From assembly GCF_963931595.1 (NCBI RefSeq), contig NZ_OZ007030.1, positions 2,906,481-2,970,480 of the forward strand: a stretch of DNA of 64,000 nucleotides, in the 5' to 3' direction. The position numbers and the translations under genes were made by a program. The notes under the pieces are model-generated. The model saw only the letters and a list, made by a program, of their open reading frames with translations. It was not told the DNA's origin and ran no database searches. Shown here one piece after another: positions 51,810 to 59,010 of this stretch (position 1 is its first letter; every line of letters begins with the position of its first letter). The stretch comes from an uncultured Subdoligranulum sp. GTDB lineage: Bacteria; Bacillota; Clostridia; Oscillospirales; Ruminococcaceae.

Positions 51810-52331
51810 GTGACGACCGGCGAGAAGATCAAACGGATACGCCGCCATCGGCAGATGACGCAGAAGGAACTGGGAGAAAAGATCGGATTGGGCGCAGGCG
51901 GCGCCAACCGCATCGCCCAGTATGAGATGGGGTACCGGATTCCCAAAAAGCCGCTGCTGGAGAAAATGGCCGAAGCGCTGAATGTGTCTGCGATGGCCTT
52001 GTCGGAAGGCGGAAACGGCGCTGCCGCCGATATGATGGAGCAACTGTTCTGGCTGGATGAGGAAGTGCCCGGTATTATCAATCTGGTCCGTACACAGCGG
52101 TCCGAGACCCGGTACAACGCCAACCAGGATTTTTCGTTGCGCTATGATGACAACGATGACTGGCCGCCAAACAGCCCTGTGGCCATGTGGTTCAATTCGA
52201 CGATCCTGAACGATTTCCTCAAGGATTGGGCGGAAGTGCAGCGGAAGCTTCGCCAGGGGGAGATTACCGAAAAGGAATACTTTGAGTGGAAGATTTGTTG
52301 GCCGGAGAGCGCAGACCTGGCTGGATTGTGA
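51810..52331 (+). CDS. XRE-family repressor (cI-like)
   Basis: The 173-residue product has an N-terminal HTH (TTGEKIKRIRRHRQMTQKELGEKIGLGAGGANRIAQYEMGYRIPKK, shown here in outline) and a C-terminal part of unknown fold rich in acids and aromatics (FLKDWAEVQRKLRQGEITEKEYFEWKI). It probably binds the operator at 51638-51703 and represses the leftward mobility operon. The start is GTG 51810 with GAGAGGAG 7 bases upstream. Confidence 0.85.
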   Translation: MTTGEKIKRIRRHRQMTQKELGEKIGLGAGGANRIAQYEMGYRIPKKPLLEKMAEALNVSAMALSEGGNGAAADMMEQLFWLDEEVPGIINLVRTQRSETRYNANQDFSLRYDDNDDWPPNSPVAMWFNSTILNDFLKDWAEVQRKLRQGEITEKEYFEWKICWPESADLAGL

Positions 52332-52408
52332 CAACCCAGGCGGCAGTGGAGGAAGAGCGAAAAAGCGGAAGAATAAGAAGGGAAAAGTATAATTGCTCTA
52401 AAAGAAAT

Positions 52409-52445
52409 AGCGGCGAACGCAGAATTTGCGTTCGCCGCTCTTTTT
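52409..52445. terminator. Bidirectional terminator
   Basis: AGCGGCGAACGCA and TGCGTTCGCCGCT pair and are followed by CTTTTTAT on the plus strand and by ATTTCTTTT on the minus. It serves both convergent XRE genes. Confidence 0.88.
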
Positions 52446-52755
52446 ATATGTCTCGGTGGTAGGATTTAGCAACTTGCAGTACAATGCGTTTCTGCTCCGG
52501 TGTTAAGGATACCCAGGCATCCAACAATTCCTTCACATCCGGTGTCATCTCAACCATGTCGCTTTCCGCAAAAAATTGGGAAAGTGTGATACCGAATGCC
52601 TTGCAAATAGCCTCTAATGTGGGAATCGTGGGCAGCGTGTTGCGTCGGTAAATATTGGAGATAGTGGACTCGTTCAGCCCGGATACCTGCGCAAGGCGGT
52701 ATTCCGACCATCCGCGTTCTTGCAATAGCTTACGAAGTCTTTCCAACACATCCAT
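52444..52755 (-). CDS. XRE-family transcriptional regulator
   Basis: The 103-residue protein has HTH segment YRLAQVSGLNESTISNIYRRNTLPTIPTLEAICKAFGI and a helical C-terminus (SLTPEQKRIVLQVAKSY). ATG 52755 follows AAAGGCGG. It is divergent from the SLOG gene at 52887, with a long inverted repeat between them that is its likely operator. Confidence 0.85.
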   Translation of the reverse strand: MDVLERLRKLLQERGWSEYRLAQVSGLNESTISNIYRRNTLPTIPTLEAICKAFGITLSQFFAESDMVEMTPDVKELLDAWVSLTPEQKRIVLQVAKSYHRDI

Positions 52756-52817
52756 CCCGGTACCGCCTTTCTTAACAACAGTGTACCTGATTATATGAGT
52801 GGAAAATACCTGCAAGT

Positions 52818-52859
52818 TGTCGGGCAAATACCGTTATGTTAAACTGTATTTACCCGACA
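52818..52859. promoter_or_regulatory. 14-bp inverted repeat between divergent genes
   Basis: TGTCGGGCAAATAC (52818-52831) and GTATTTACCCGACA (52846-52859) are inverted with one mismatch and a 14-bp spacer. It is a probable binding site for the XRE protein at 52444. Confidence 0.65.
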
Positions 52860-52886
52860 GATAGCGGGTAGAAAGGCGGCAATGGC

Positions 52887-53393
52887 ATGAACTACACAGA
52901 AAAGGAAATGCGGAGCTATAGATGCTGCTTCACAGGGCATCGGCCAGAAAAACTGGGAGTTACAGAAGAGAAGATAAAGATGTTGTTGTCCTCTGCAGTG
53001 GATGATGCTATAGAAGGAGGAATTTCCACGTTTATTACCGGAATGGCACGTGGGTTTGATTTATGGGCGGCAGAAATGGTACTGCAGAAAAAGGAAAGAT
53101 ATAAGCAAATACATTTGATTTGTGCGACGCCATTTCCAGGTTTTGAACGGAGCTGGCAAGAAAAGTGGCGTCTGCTATACACTAAAATTGCGAGAGAAGC
53201 CGATCTCCGGGTGGCTATTAGTGACAGGTATTACAGGGGATGCTTTCAGAAACGAAATGAGTGGATGGTACGGCATTCAATGCTCGTGATCTCAGCTTAT
53301 AATGGCCAGCCAGGGGGAACAAGAAACACCATGGACTTTGCTGAACGATGTGGAGTGGAGGTGAGAAACATTTTGGGTGGAAGCAACGGTTGA
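52887..53393 (+). CDS. DUF1273 / SLOG-family protein
   Basis: The 168-residue protein has RCCFTGHRPEKL, ITGMARGFDLWAAEMV and the closing PGGTRNTMDFAERCGVEV, the pattern of DUF1273 (YpsA-like) proteins in the SLOG superfamily. These are nucleotide-binding, and some relatives sense signals for effectors. ATG 52887 follows GAAAGGCGG. From here to about 55.5 kb the DNA is clearly richer in A/T than the mobility core. Confidence 0.85.
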   Translation: MNYTEKEMRSYRCCFTGHRPEKLGVTEEKIKMLLSSAVDDAIEGGISTFITGMARGFDLWAAEMVLQKKERYKQIHLICATPFPGFERSWQEKWRLLYTKIAREADLRVAISDRYYRGCFQKRNEWMVRHSMLVISAYNGQPGGTRNTMDFAERCGVEVRNILGGSNG

Positions 53394-53419
53394 CAGACAC
53401 ATATCGTATATGATATAAT
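53390..53419 (+). promoter_or_regulatory. Perfect-hexamer promoter of higBA with operator-like palindrome
   Basis: TTGACA (53390-53395) and TATAAT (53414-53419) have an 18-bp spacer and an extended TG. The spacer holds ATATC-GTATAT-GATAT, an inverted repeat that overlaps the -10 and could be the antitoxin-binding site. Confidence 0.75.
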
Positions 53420-53454
53420 GTTCTTGCTTTCATGAGAAAGGGGGTCTGGAAAAT

Positions 53455-53808
53455 ATGGAAGTTGAGTTTTACAGTACACCGGCAGGTGATGAGGTCGTCG
53501 GAGAATTTTTATCGTCATTGCCGGACAAGGATTTGGCGAAGGCGCTTCGAGGAATCGAACTACTGAAACAGATGGGATTGGAACTTCGTGAACCCAATGT
53601 AAAGCACTTGGAAGGTCCAATCTGGGAACTGCGTATTAAATTCTCTACAAATGCCTATCGTATTCTGTATGTTGTCTGCGATGAAAATACGGTAGTATTG
53701 CTTCATGGCTTCATGAAGAAAACCCAAAAAACGCCGCGTACAGAAATTGCAATCGCGAAAAGTAGGTGGGCAGAGTTAGAAAAAAGAAGATCACAAGAGG
53801 ATAGATGA
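53455..53808 (+). CDS. higB: RelE/HigB-type toxin (Gp49 family)
   Basis: The 117-residue protein has VEFYSTPAGDEVVGEFLSSL, the WELRIKFSTNAYRILYV core and LLHGFMKKTQKTP, typical of phage-derived Gp49-like HigB toxins that cleave mRNA on the ribosome. AGAAAGGGGG lies upstream of ATG 53455. The antitoxin lies 277 bp downstream instead of directly adjoining. Confidence 0.9.
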   Translation: MEVEFYSTPAGDEVVGEFLSSLPDKDLAKALRGIELLKQMGLELREPNVKHLEGPIWELRIKFSTNAYRILYVVCDENTVVLLHGFMKKTQKTPRTEIAIAKSRWAELEKRRSQEDR

Positions 53809-53871
53809 CAGGTTCCAACAAAAACACAATTTAGAAAATGCTAGTATGACATCATAGTTGCTAATACAAAC

Positions 53872-54060
53872 GACCTAATTGATACTGTTGATAAAACTCA
53901 TGAAAATGCTGTTGCTGAAAATGCAATAGCATACATAAAACATGAAAATTACTATTGCTACACAAGCGATAGTTTATATAAAAGTACAGATGCATGACTT
54001 ATATTATCAATAAATGAGTTAGTGCATAATAATGTCTGAGCGATAAAAACAATACTATTG
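53872..54060 (+). pseudogene. Decayed reading-frame fragment inserted between higB and higA
   Basis: One frame reads DLIDTVDKTHENAVAENAIA, then a segment ending SLYKSTDA, a stop, LILSINELVHNNV and another stop. The phrase Y-x-S-D-S-L-Y-K-S-T and what follows resemble phage tail/structural proteins, but this is a weak resemblance. The interval 53809-54085 is A/T-rich and otherwise empty. Confidence 0.35.
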
Positions 54061-54085
54061 CGAATGACTATGAGGTATATTTAAA

Positions 54086-54358
54086 ATGAATTTCAATGAT
54101 TACAAGGCCAAAATTTTTTCGGAGCGTCCGGATGTCAAGGAGGAATATGAGGCTCTTGGCCCTCAGTATGAAATTATCTGCGCTGAAATTAAATGTCGTA
54201 AAGCACTTGGAATAACCCAGAAAGAATTGGCAGAGCGAATGGGAACGGCGCAAGCTAACATTTCTCGGTTTGAAAGTGGCAGTTATAATCCTTCTTTGGC
54301 TTTTTTGCAGAAAATGGCGCAGAGTTTGGGAAAAACATTAAAAATTTCTATGGAATAG
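54086..54358 (+). CDS. higA: HigA-type antitoxin (XRE family)
   Basis: The 90-residue protein has an N-terminal YKAKIFSERPDVKEEYEALGPQYEII segment typical of HigA partners of Gp49 toxins and an HTH (LGITQKELAERMGTAQANISRFESGSYNPSLAFLQKMAQSLG). It neutralises HigB and represses the promoter at 53390. Its own ribosome site is weak (GAGG, 10-base spacing), so expression may depend on readthrough from higB. Confidence 0.88.
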   Translation: MNFNDYKAKIFSERPDVKEEYEALGPQYEIICAEIKCRKALGITQKELAERMGTAQANISRFESGSYNPSLAFLQKMAQSLGKTLKISME

Positions 54359-54361
54359 GAA

Positions 54362-54399
54362 ACAAGGAGCGAAAGCATCAGCTTTCGCTCCTTGTTTTA
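54362..54399 (+). terminator. Intrinsic terminator of higBA
   Basis: ACAAGGAGCGAAAGC and GCTTTCGCTCCTTGT pair with a 4-base loop and are followed by TTTTA. The next 330 bases (54400-54730) are A/T-rich and show nothing else. Confidence 0.9.
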
Positions 54400-54730
54400 G
54401 CTGGGGCCTCTGGCGGTAGGATTTTTGTTCGGTATATAATAAATCACTTCGGCCCCACAATTGCGTGCCGATGTAATCATTTTATGTAGACAATAAATGT
54501 TGATATAAAAATTCCTATGCGAATGCCTCTTAGATGTTAACTACGAATAAAACCATGATATTATCAAGCGTTCTCTTGAAAAATAAAGATCCGTTTATAA
54601 GGTGGTAAGACTTTGACACCGGTTTCTCGTTCTTTACATAAGCTGTAAAATTCTGCTTTCATTACAAAAAAATGAAGTACCGAACTATAAGAAGTTGAGT
54701 TTGTTGGCAAGAAAAAATGGCATTTGGACG

Positions 54731-54760
54731 TTGCAACGAAGGACCGGCACGGTTTATACT
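54731..54760 (+). promoter_or_regulatory. Promoter of the 54792 gene
   Basis: TTGCAA (54731-54736) and TATACT (54755-54760) are separated by 18 bp. Confidence 0.55.
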
Positions 54761-54791
54761 GTAAGTAAAAGAAAAACGAGGAGGCACCCTC

Positions 54792-55364
54792 ATGGCAGAC
54801 GTGGAAAAACTTCGCAAGGTCAAACAGTGTATTGATAGCCTGGCGGAAGGACTGAACCCTTTTACCGGACAGCCTTTGCCAGAGGAAGATATTGTCAACG
54901 ATGTGCGGGTGTCACGGAGCCTATTTTTGGCATCAGCGTTTCTGCAGGAGCAGATGCAAGGAACAACGGCCAAGAAAACCGGCAAAAAGCAGGCTTTCCA
55001 GTTGAGCCTGGAGGAACGGGAACAGGTGGAATTTTCTTCCCAACCCATTCCTGCCAGCGAGCTGGCCCGGCGGATGAACGATGCTGTCGGCACACAGGAC
55101 TGCAAGAAGATCAGCTATCGCCAGATCACCGATTGGCTGGTGGAAGTAGGGATGCTCAAGCTGGTGGAAAATGCGGTGGGTACTCAGCGTCGACGTCCCA
55201 CCGATAGCGGGGAAAAGCTGGGAATATCGGTGGATAACCGGGTAGGACAATATGGCCCTTATCAGGTGGTTTTATACAGCGAGGATGCCCAGCATTTTAT
55301 TGTGGATAATGTGGATGCCATTGTGGCCTTTACGGCAAGTAAAGAAAAGGGCACACAACGATAA
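54792..55364 (+). CDS. Hypothetical protein of mobile elements
   Basis: The 190-residue protein opens with a helix and GLNPFTGQPLPEEDIVNDVRVSRSLFLASAFLQEQ, a motif I associate loosely with helicase-linked and conjugative-element proteins of Firmicutes. The middle part (QITDWLVEVGMLKLVE) may be a winged helix. It has no signal or membrane segment, and the function is unknown. ATG 54792 follows CGAGGAGG. The gap that follows (55365-55606) shows only short A/T-rich inverted repeats. Confidence 0.7.
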   Translation: MADVEKLRKVKQCIDSLAEGLNPFTGQPLPEEDIVNDVRVSRSLFLASAFLQEQMQGTTAKKTGKKQAFQLSLEEREQVEFSSQPIPASELARRMNDAVGTQDCKKISYRQITDWLVEVGMLKLVENAVGTQRRRPTDSGEKLGISVDNRVGQYGPYQVVLYSEDAQHFIVDNVDAIVAFTASKEKGTQR

Positions 55365-55722
55365 GTGTGAGGTGAGCAGAGAAAACGACACGTGAAAAGG
55401 TCGGCTTAGGTAAACAGATGAACATAGTGGATGCAGCGGCCAATCTAATAATTTTCTAATTATGATTATTAGAATCATGATTAGCAAGATAGTTTTCATG
55501 GTACTTTTTCTCGTGTCCCTAAAACAGACTTGGTAGTGTTTGCGGTGCCCCCAAAATTCCTGGAAGCCAACTGTAGCTTATCCGTTACATGCGTACGCCG
55601 CTCAAAAAGTGCAGCTTGACCGCAGATGATGGTGCATCGTCACCGGCGGAATGGTGCACCCATTTCGGTGAAATGGTGCATGGTGGCCGCGGGCGTGGTG
55701 CACCGGGCCACCATGCAGGGAA

Positions 55723-56469
55723 TTACTCGGGGATGCCCTTGCGCTTGCGCATGGACTCGCCCTCAATCTGGATGGTATAGGCGTTGTAGATGATCCGGTC
55801 ACAGATGGCGTCGGCCAGGGTGGGATCGTACAGGTTTTCATGCCACTCGCTGGTGTCATACTGGGAACAGAAGATGGTGGAAGCCACCTTGTTCCTGGCC
55901 TCTACCAGTTCCAGCACATCCCGGGCCTCGGCCTCCTTGAGGGGATAGAGCAGCCACTCGTCCAAAATAAGCAGTTTCTCTTTCCTGAGCTTTTTCATGT
56001 AATCCCGGTAGGTTCCGTTGGCCCGGGCCACAGAGATCTCCACCAGCAGATCCGGCAGACGAATATACCGCACGGAATAGAAACTGCGGCTGGCAGCCAT
56101 GCCAAGGGCGCAGGCCAGATATGTCTTTCCGGCCCCGGTTGCTCCCAGGATGATGACATTGTGCGCTTCCTGTAGGTAAGTGCAGGATGCCAAACGCAGG
56201 ATTTGTTCCCGATCCAGCTTACGCTCCGGCAGATATTCGATATTCTCCACACAGGCGGCAGGATCCGCGTAACCAGCGTTGCGGATGAGGCGGGTCAGGC
56301 GGTTGCTTTTCCGGGCACTCCACTCCGCATCTACCAACATGGCAAACCGATCCTCAAAGGAAACGGTCTGGAATTGGCTGTCCTGCAGCTGGGTTGAAAA
56401 GGCTTCCGCCATGACGCCCAGGTGCATCTCCTGCAGCTTACGTACCGTTTCATTGCTCAGCATGGTCAT
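55723..56469 (-). CDS. istB: IS21 helper ATPase IstB
   Basis: The 248-residue AAA+ ATPase has Walker A ILGATGAGKTYLA, Walker B KLLILDEWLLYPL and a DnaC-like fold. It activates IstA and selects target DNA. ATG 56469 overlaps the istA stop by 4 bp. Confidence 0.95.
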   Translation of the reverse strand: MTMLSNETVRKLQEMHLGVMAEAFSTQLQDSQFQTVSFEDRFAMLVDAEWSARKSNRLTRLIRNAGYADPAACVENIEYLPERKLDREQILRLASCTYLQEAHNVIILGATGAGKTYLACALGMAASRSFYSVRYIRLPDLLVEISVARANGTYRDYMKKLRKEKLLILDEWLLYPLKEAEARDVLELVEARNKVASTIFCSQYDTSEWHENLYDPTLADAICDRIIYNAYTIQIEGESMRKRKGIPE

Positions 56470-58004
56470 TCCCCCCTCTTGTAGTAGTCGGCGCCTCGAG
56501 TGAACTTATGGGCTTTGGGCTCTTGCGGTTTGGGTAGAGCATCCTCATCCAGCAGCTTGTCCTGCCCGGATTTCAGGATAGACTGGACGCTTTTCAGGCT
56601 GGGGGAGGATGTGTAAGAGAGGGCTTTCCGACAGGCGTTCTCCAGCCGCTGCGGGGAATAGCGCTCTGCCAGTTTCAGCAGGGCCATGCAGGACTTGTAA
56701 CCCTGCTGTTCCACCTTGTGTGCGGAAAGAAAGAGTCGTACCACAGCAGCGGTGTGCTGGCCGATTTGCTCTGCCCAGCGGGTGAAACGCTCGCCGTTCC
56801 ACTGCAGGTATGCCTGGTGGTCCGGTGGCATATGATCCTCCACCGTGCTGTACTGGTTGGGACGACCTTGAAGCCGCAGATGGGAGGCGATACGGGTGCC
56901 AGAAAAGAAGATTTCTACTGTGGTCCGGGTAAGGCGCACATCCACTTGCTGCTTGATATACTCATACGGCACGGAGTAGTTCATATGCTCCACACTGATG
57001 TGGTAGTTATACTGGACGGTTGCCACTTTCCAGACTGCCAGCTCGAAAGGAACTGCCGGCAGCGGCTGCAGAAAGAGCCGCTCCTCGGCAAAACAGGATG
57101 CCCGGCTTCCTTCTCGCTTCTGAAATGGCTTGTGGTTGAAGGATTCCAGCTTCTCACGGATTGCCTGATTCAGTTCCGCAAGGGACAGAAACTGGCGGTT
57201 GCGCAGAGCAGCCAGGATCCAGGTAGAGACCACGCCGACGGAACCTTCTACAAAGGCCTTGTCCTTGGGACTGCGGGGCCGGGCGGGGAGAATGGCAGTG
57301 CCGTAGTGCTCCGCCATCTCCTGGTAGGATTTGTTGAGCACTGTTTCTGTCCGGGAGTTCTTGAGTACTCCAGCCTTGAGGTTGTCCGGCGTGAGGATAC
57401 GGGTGACCCCGCCGAAATACCGATATGCGTTGACATGGCCGGTGATCCATGATTCCTGCTTCATATCCAGGAAGGCCTCTGTGTAGGCGTATCCGCTGTA
57501 AGGGAGCACCGCCACAAACAGATAGGCGTCCAGCCGTTCCCCGGTGTCTGTGTCCACCAGAGCTGCGGTCTGGCCCGCCCAGTCCACCTGCATGGTCTCG
57601 CCGGGCTTGTGTTCCAGGTGCATGGTAGCTTTGGTCTTGTGGACATAGTCTGCGTAATACTTGTTGAACTGGGTGGACTTGTAGGGCAGCTCACCGCTCT
57701 GTCGGCATTGCTCGCAGTATTCCACCCACAGCAGGCTCAGGGTGACGCCACTCTTCTGCATTTCACGGTATACCCACTCGTAGTCCGGCATCTTGTAGAC
57801 AGGGGTCTTTTGCTCGGTTGGAAATAAACGCTGGGAAACTTCCTGCTGCGACATGGATTGCGCTTGCTGCCAGTCAAGTTTCTGTTCCCGAGCCCGGGCT
57901 AATGTGCGTGTGACCGTGTTGCGACCGCAACCAGCGGCATCTACGATCTCTCGGTGTGTGAGTCCAAGACTTTTCAGCCGAAGGATCTCTTTGTGATTGA
58001 CCAT
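56466..58004 (-). CDS. istA: IS21 transposase IstA
   Basis: The 512-residue transposase has an N-terminal HTH (EILRLKSLGLTHREIVDAAGCGRNTVTRTL), an integrase core with catalytic acids in MQVDWAGQTAAL, LTPDNLKAGV and a later glutamate (KDKAFVEGSV), and a C-terminal beta domain. ATG 58004 follows a GGAGG site (CTTAC-complement GGAGGCC). It lies just inside the right-end binding sites. Confidence 0.95.
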   Translation of the reverse strand: MVNHKEILRLKSLGLTHREIVDAAGCGRNTVTRTLARAREQKLDWQQAQSMSQQEVSQRLFPTEQKTPVYKMPDYEWVYREMQKSGVTLSLLWVEYCEQCRQSGELPYKSTQFNKYYADYVHKTKATMHLEHKPGETMQVDWAGQTAALVDTDTGERLDAYLFVAVLPYSGYAYTEAFLDMKQESWITGHVNAYRYFGGVTRILTPDNLKAGVLKNSRTETVLNKSYQEMAEHYGTAILPARPRSPKDKAFVEGSVGVVSTWILAALRNRQFLSLAELNQAIREKLESFNHKPFQKREGSRASCFAEERLFLQPLPAVPFELAVWKVATVQYNYHISVEHMNYSVPYEYIKQQVDVRLTRTTVEIFFSGTRIASHLRLQGRPNQYSTVEDHMPPDHQAYLQWNGERFTRWAEQIGQHTAAVVRLFLSAHKVEQQGYKSCMALLKLAERYSPQRLENACRKALSYTSSPSLKSVQSILKSGQDKLLDEDALPKPQEPKAHKFTRGADYYKRGE

Positions 58005-58198
58005 GGTAAGGCCTCCTAAAATGAATTTGCATCTGACGATGCTGAACTCATTTTAGTGGCTATCCTGTCAATGCACCATGGCTGCGGTGACCATGCACCA
58101 TTTTAGCGGTTTGGCTGCACCATTCGTGCGGTCTGCACGCACCGTTTCAGGCGGTGTATTCACTTACAAAAATCCCGATAAAAAATCTATAAACAAAA

Positions 58199-58225
58199 AG
58201 CGGAAGGTGGAGCTTACCTTCCGCT
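58199..58225 (-). terminator. Intrinsic terminator of the hsdR/YgjP operon
   Basis: AGCGGAAGGT and ACCTTCCGCT pair; on the minus strand the hairpin is followed by TTTTTGTTT. Confidence 0.85.
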
Positions 58226-58273
58226 TTTGTATAATTTGAATATTCTGAGTTTTTTCTAATAGCACGGTGCCAC

Positions 58274-59005
58274 TTAGAGCCACAAAACGCAATTCTTTTC
58301 AAGCTCAGTTTTTCGCTCTTTCCAGTCCGGCATGAACATGGTAAGAAAGGCGTAGAACTGTTTGGAGTGATTGGGATGAACCAGGTGGCATAGCTCATGA
58401 ACAACCACATATTCAATACAATTTCTGGGGGCTTCCAACAATTGCTTATTCAGCGTAATGATCTGCTTTTTCGGAAGACAGGAACCCCAACGGGTTTCCA
58501 TGGAACGGATACGAAGCTGCGGTTTTGCCACGCCATATTTTTGAAAAGGCGGATAGGCCTGATCTAAAACTTCACGAAAGATCGCTTCACATTGACGGTC
58601 CAAGTATCGGGTAACCAACCGTTGCTTTTTGCTGAAGTCTATGGTGTCTTTGACGTTCAGAAACAGATAAACGCCATCCGTATATACGGTTTCTTTTGCG
58701 GCAGAAGCAACTTTCAGGCGCAAACCACGCCCCAGAAAATAGAAGGTTTCCCCACTGACATACTGTTTGGGCTGGGGAGAATATCGAGCAATTTCAGCAA
58801 ACTTATTCTGTGCGGCAAAGATATAGGAGGCTTTGCTCAGAATAAACGCATCGATCTCTGAAGTGGGAACATCGGGATTGGCAGAAAGAAATACACGGCC
58901 ATCCTTGTGAATTCGCAGATTCAGATTTTTAACAGGCTTTTGTTCCAGAAGATAGGAAATCTCCCGGTTTTCACAGCGCACATGGCGCATCATCTCAGAT
59001 GCCAT
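58274..59005 (-). CDS. YgjP-like M48-type metallopeptidase (DUF45)
   Basis: The 243-residue protein has the zinc motif HELCHLVHPNHSKQFY (HExxH with a third histidine), the RWGSC element (METRWGSCLPKKQIITLN) and N-terminal LNLRIHKDGRVFLSA. YgjP-like proteins are repeatedly encoded beside type I restriction genes, though their role there is unclear. The start is ATG 59005, 5 bp after hsdR, with a weak ribosome site; translational coupling is likely. Confidence 0.88.
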   Translation of the reverse strand: MASEMMRHVRCENREISYLLEQKPVKNLNLRIHKDGRVFLSANPDVPTSEIDAFILSKASYIFAAQNKFAEIARYSPQPKQYVSGETFYFLGRGLRLKVASAAKETVYTDGVYLFLNVKDTIDFSKKQRLVTRYLDRQCEAIFREVLDQAYPPFQKYGVAKPQLRIRSMETRWGSCLPKKQIITLNKQLLEAPRNCIEYVVVHELCHLVHPNHSKQFYAFLTMFMPDWKERKTELEKNCVLWL

Positions 59006-59010
59006 CTTTG

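Larger units (their letters stand above)
55607..58144. mobile_element. IS21-family insertion sequence
   Basis: The element has istA-istB on the minus strand and characteristic ends with repeated transposase sites. The left end has TGGTGCA at 55630, 55652, 55674 and 55696, and the right end has TGCACCA at 58072, 58094 and 58116 with a degenerate fourth at 58138. Spacing is exactly 22 bp at both ends. Outer limits are given to the degenerate outermost sites; the target duplication was not resolved. Both genes are intact, so it may be active. Confidence 0.85.
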
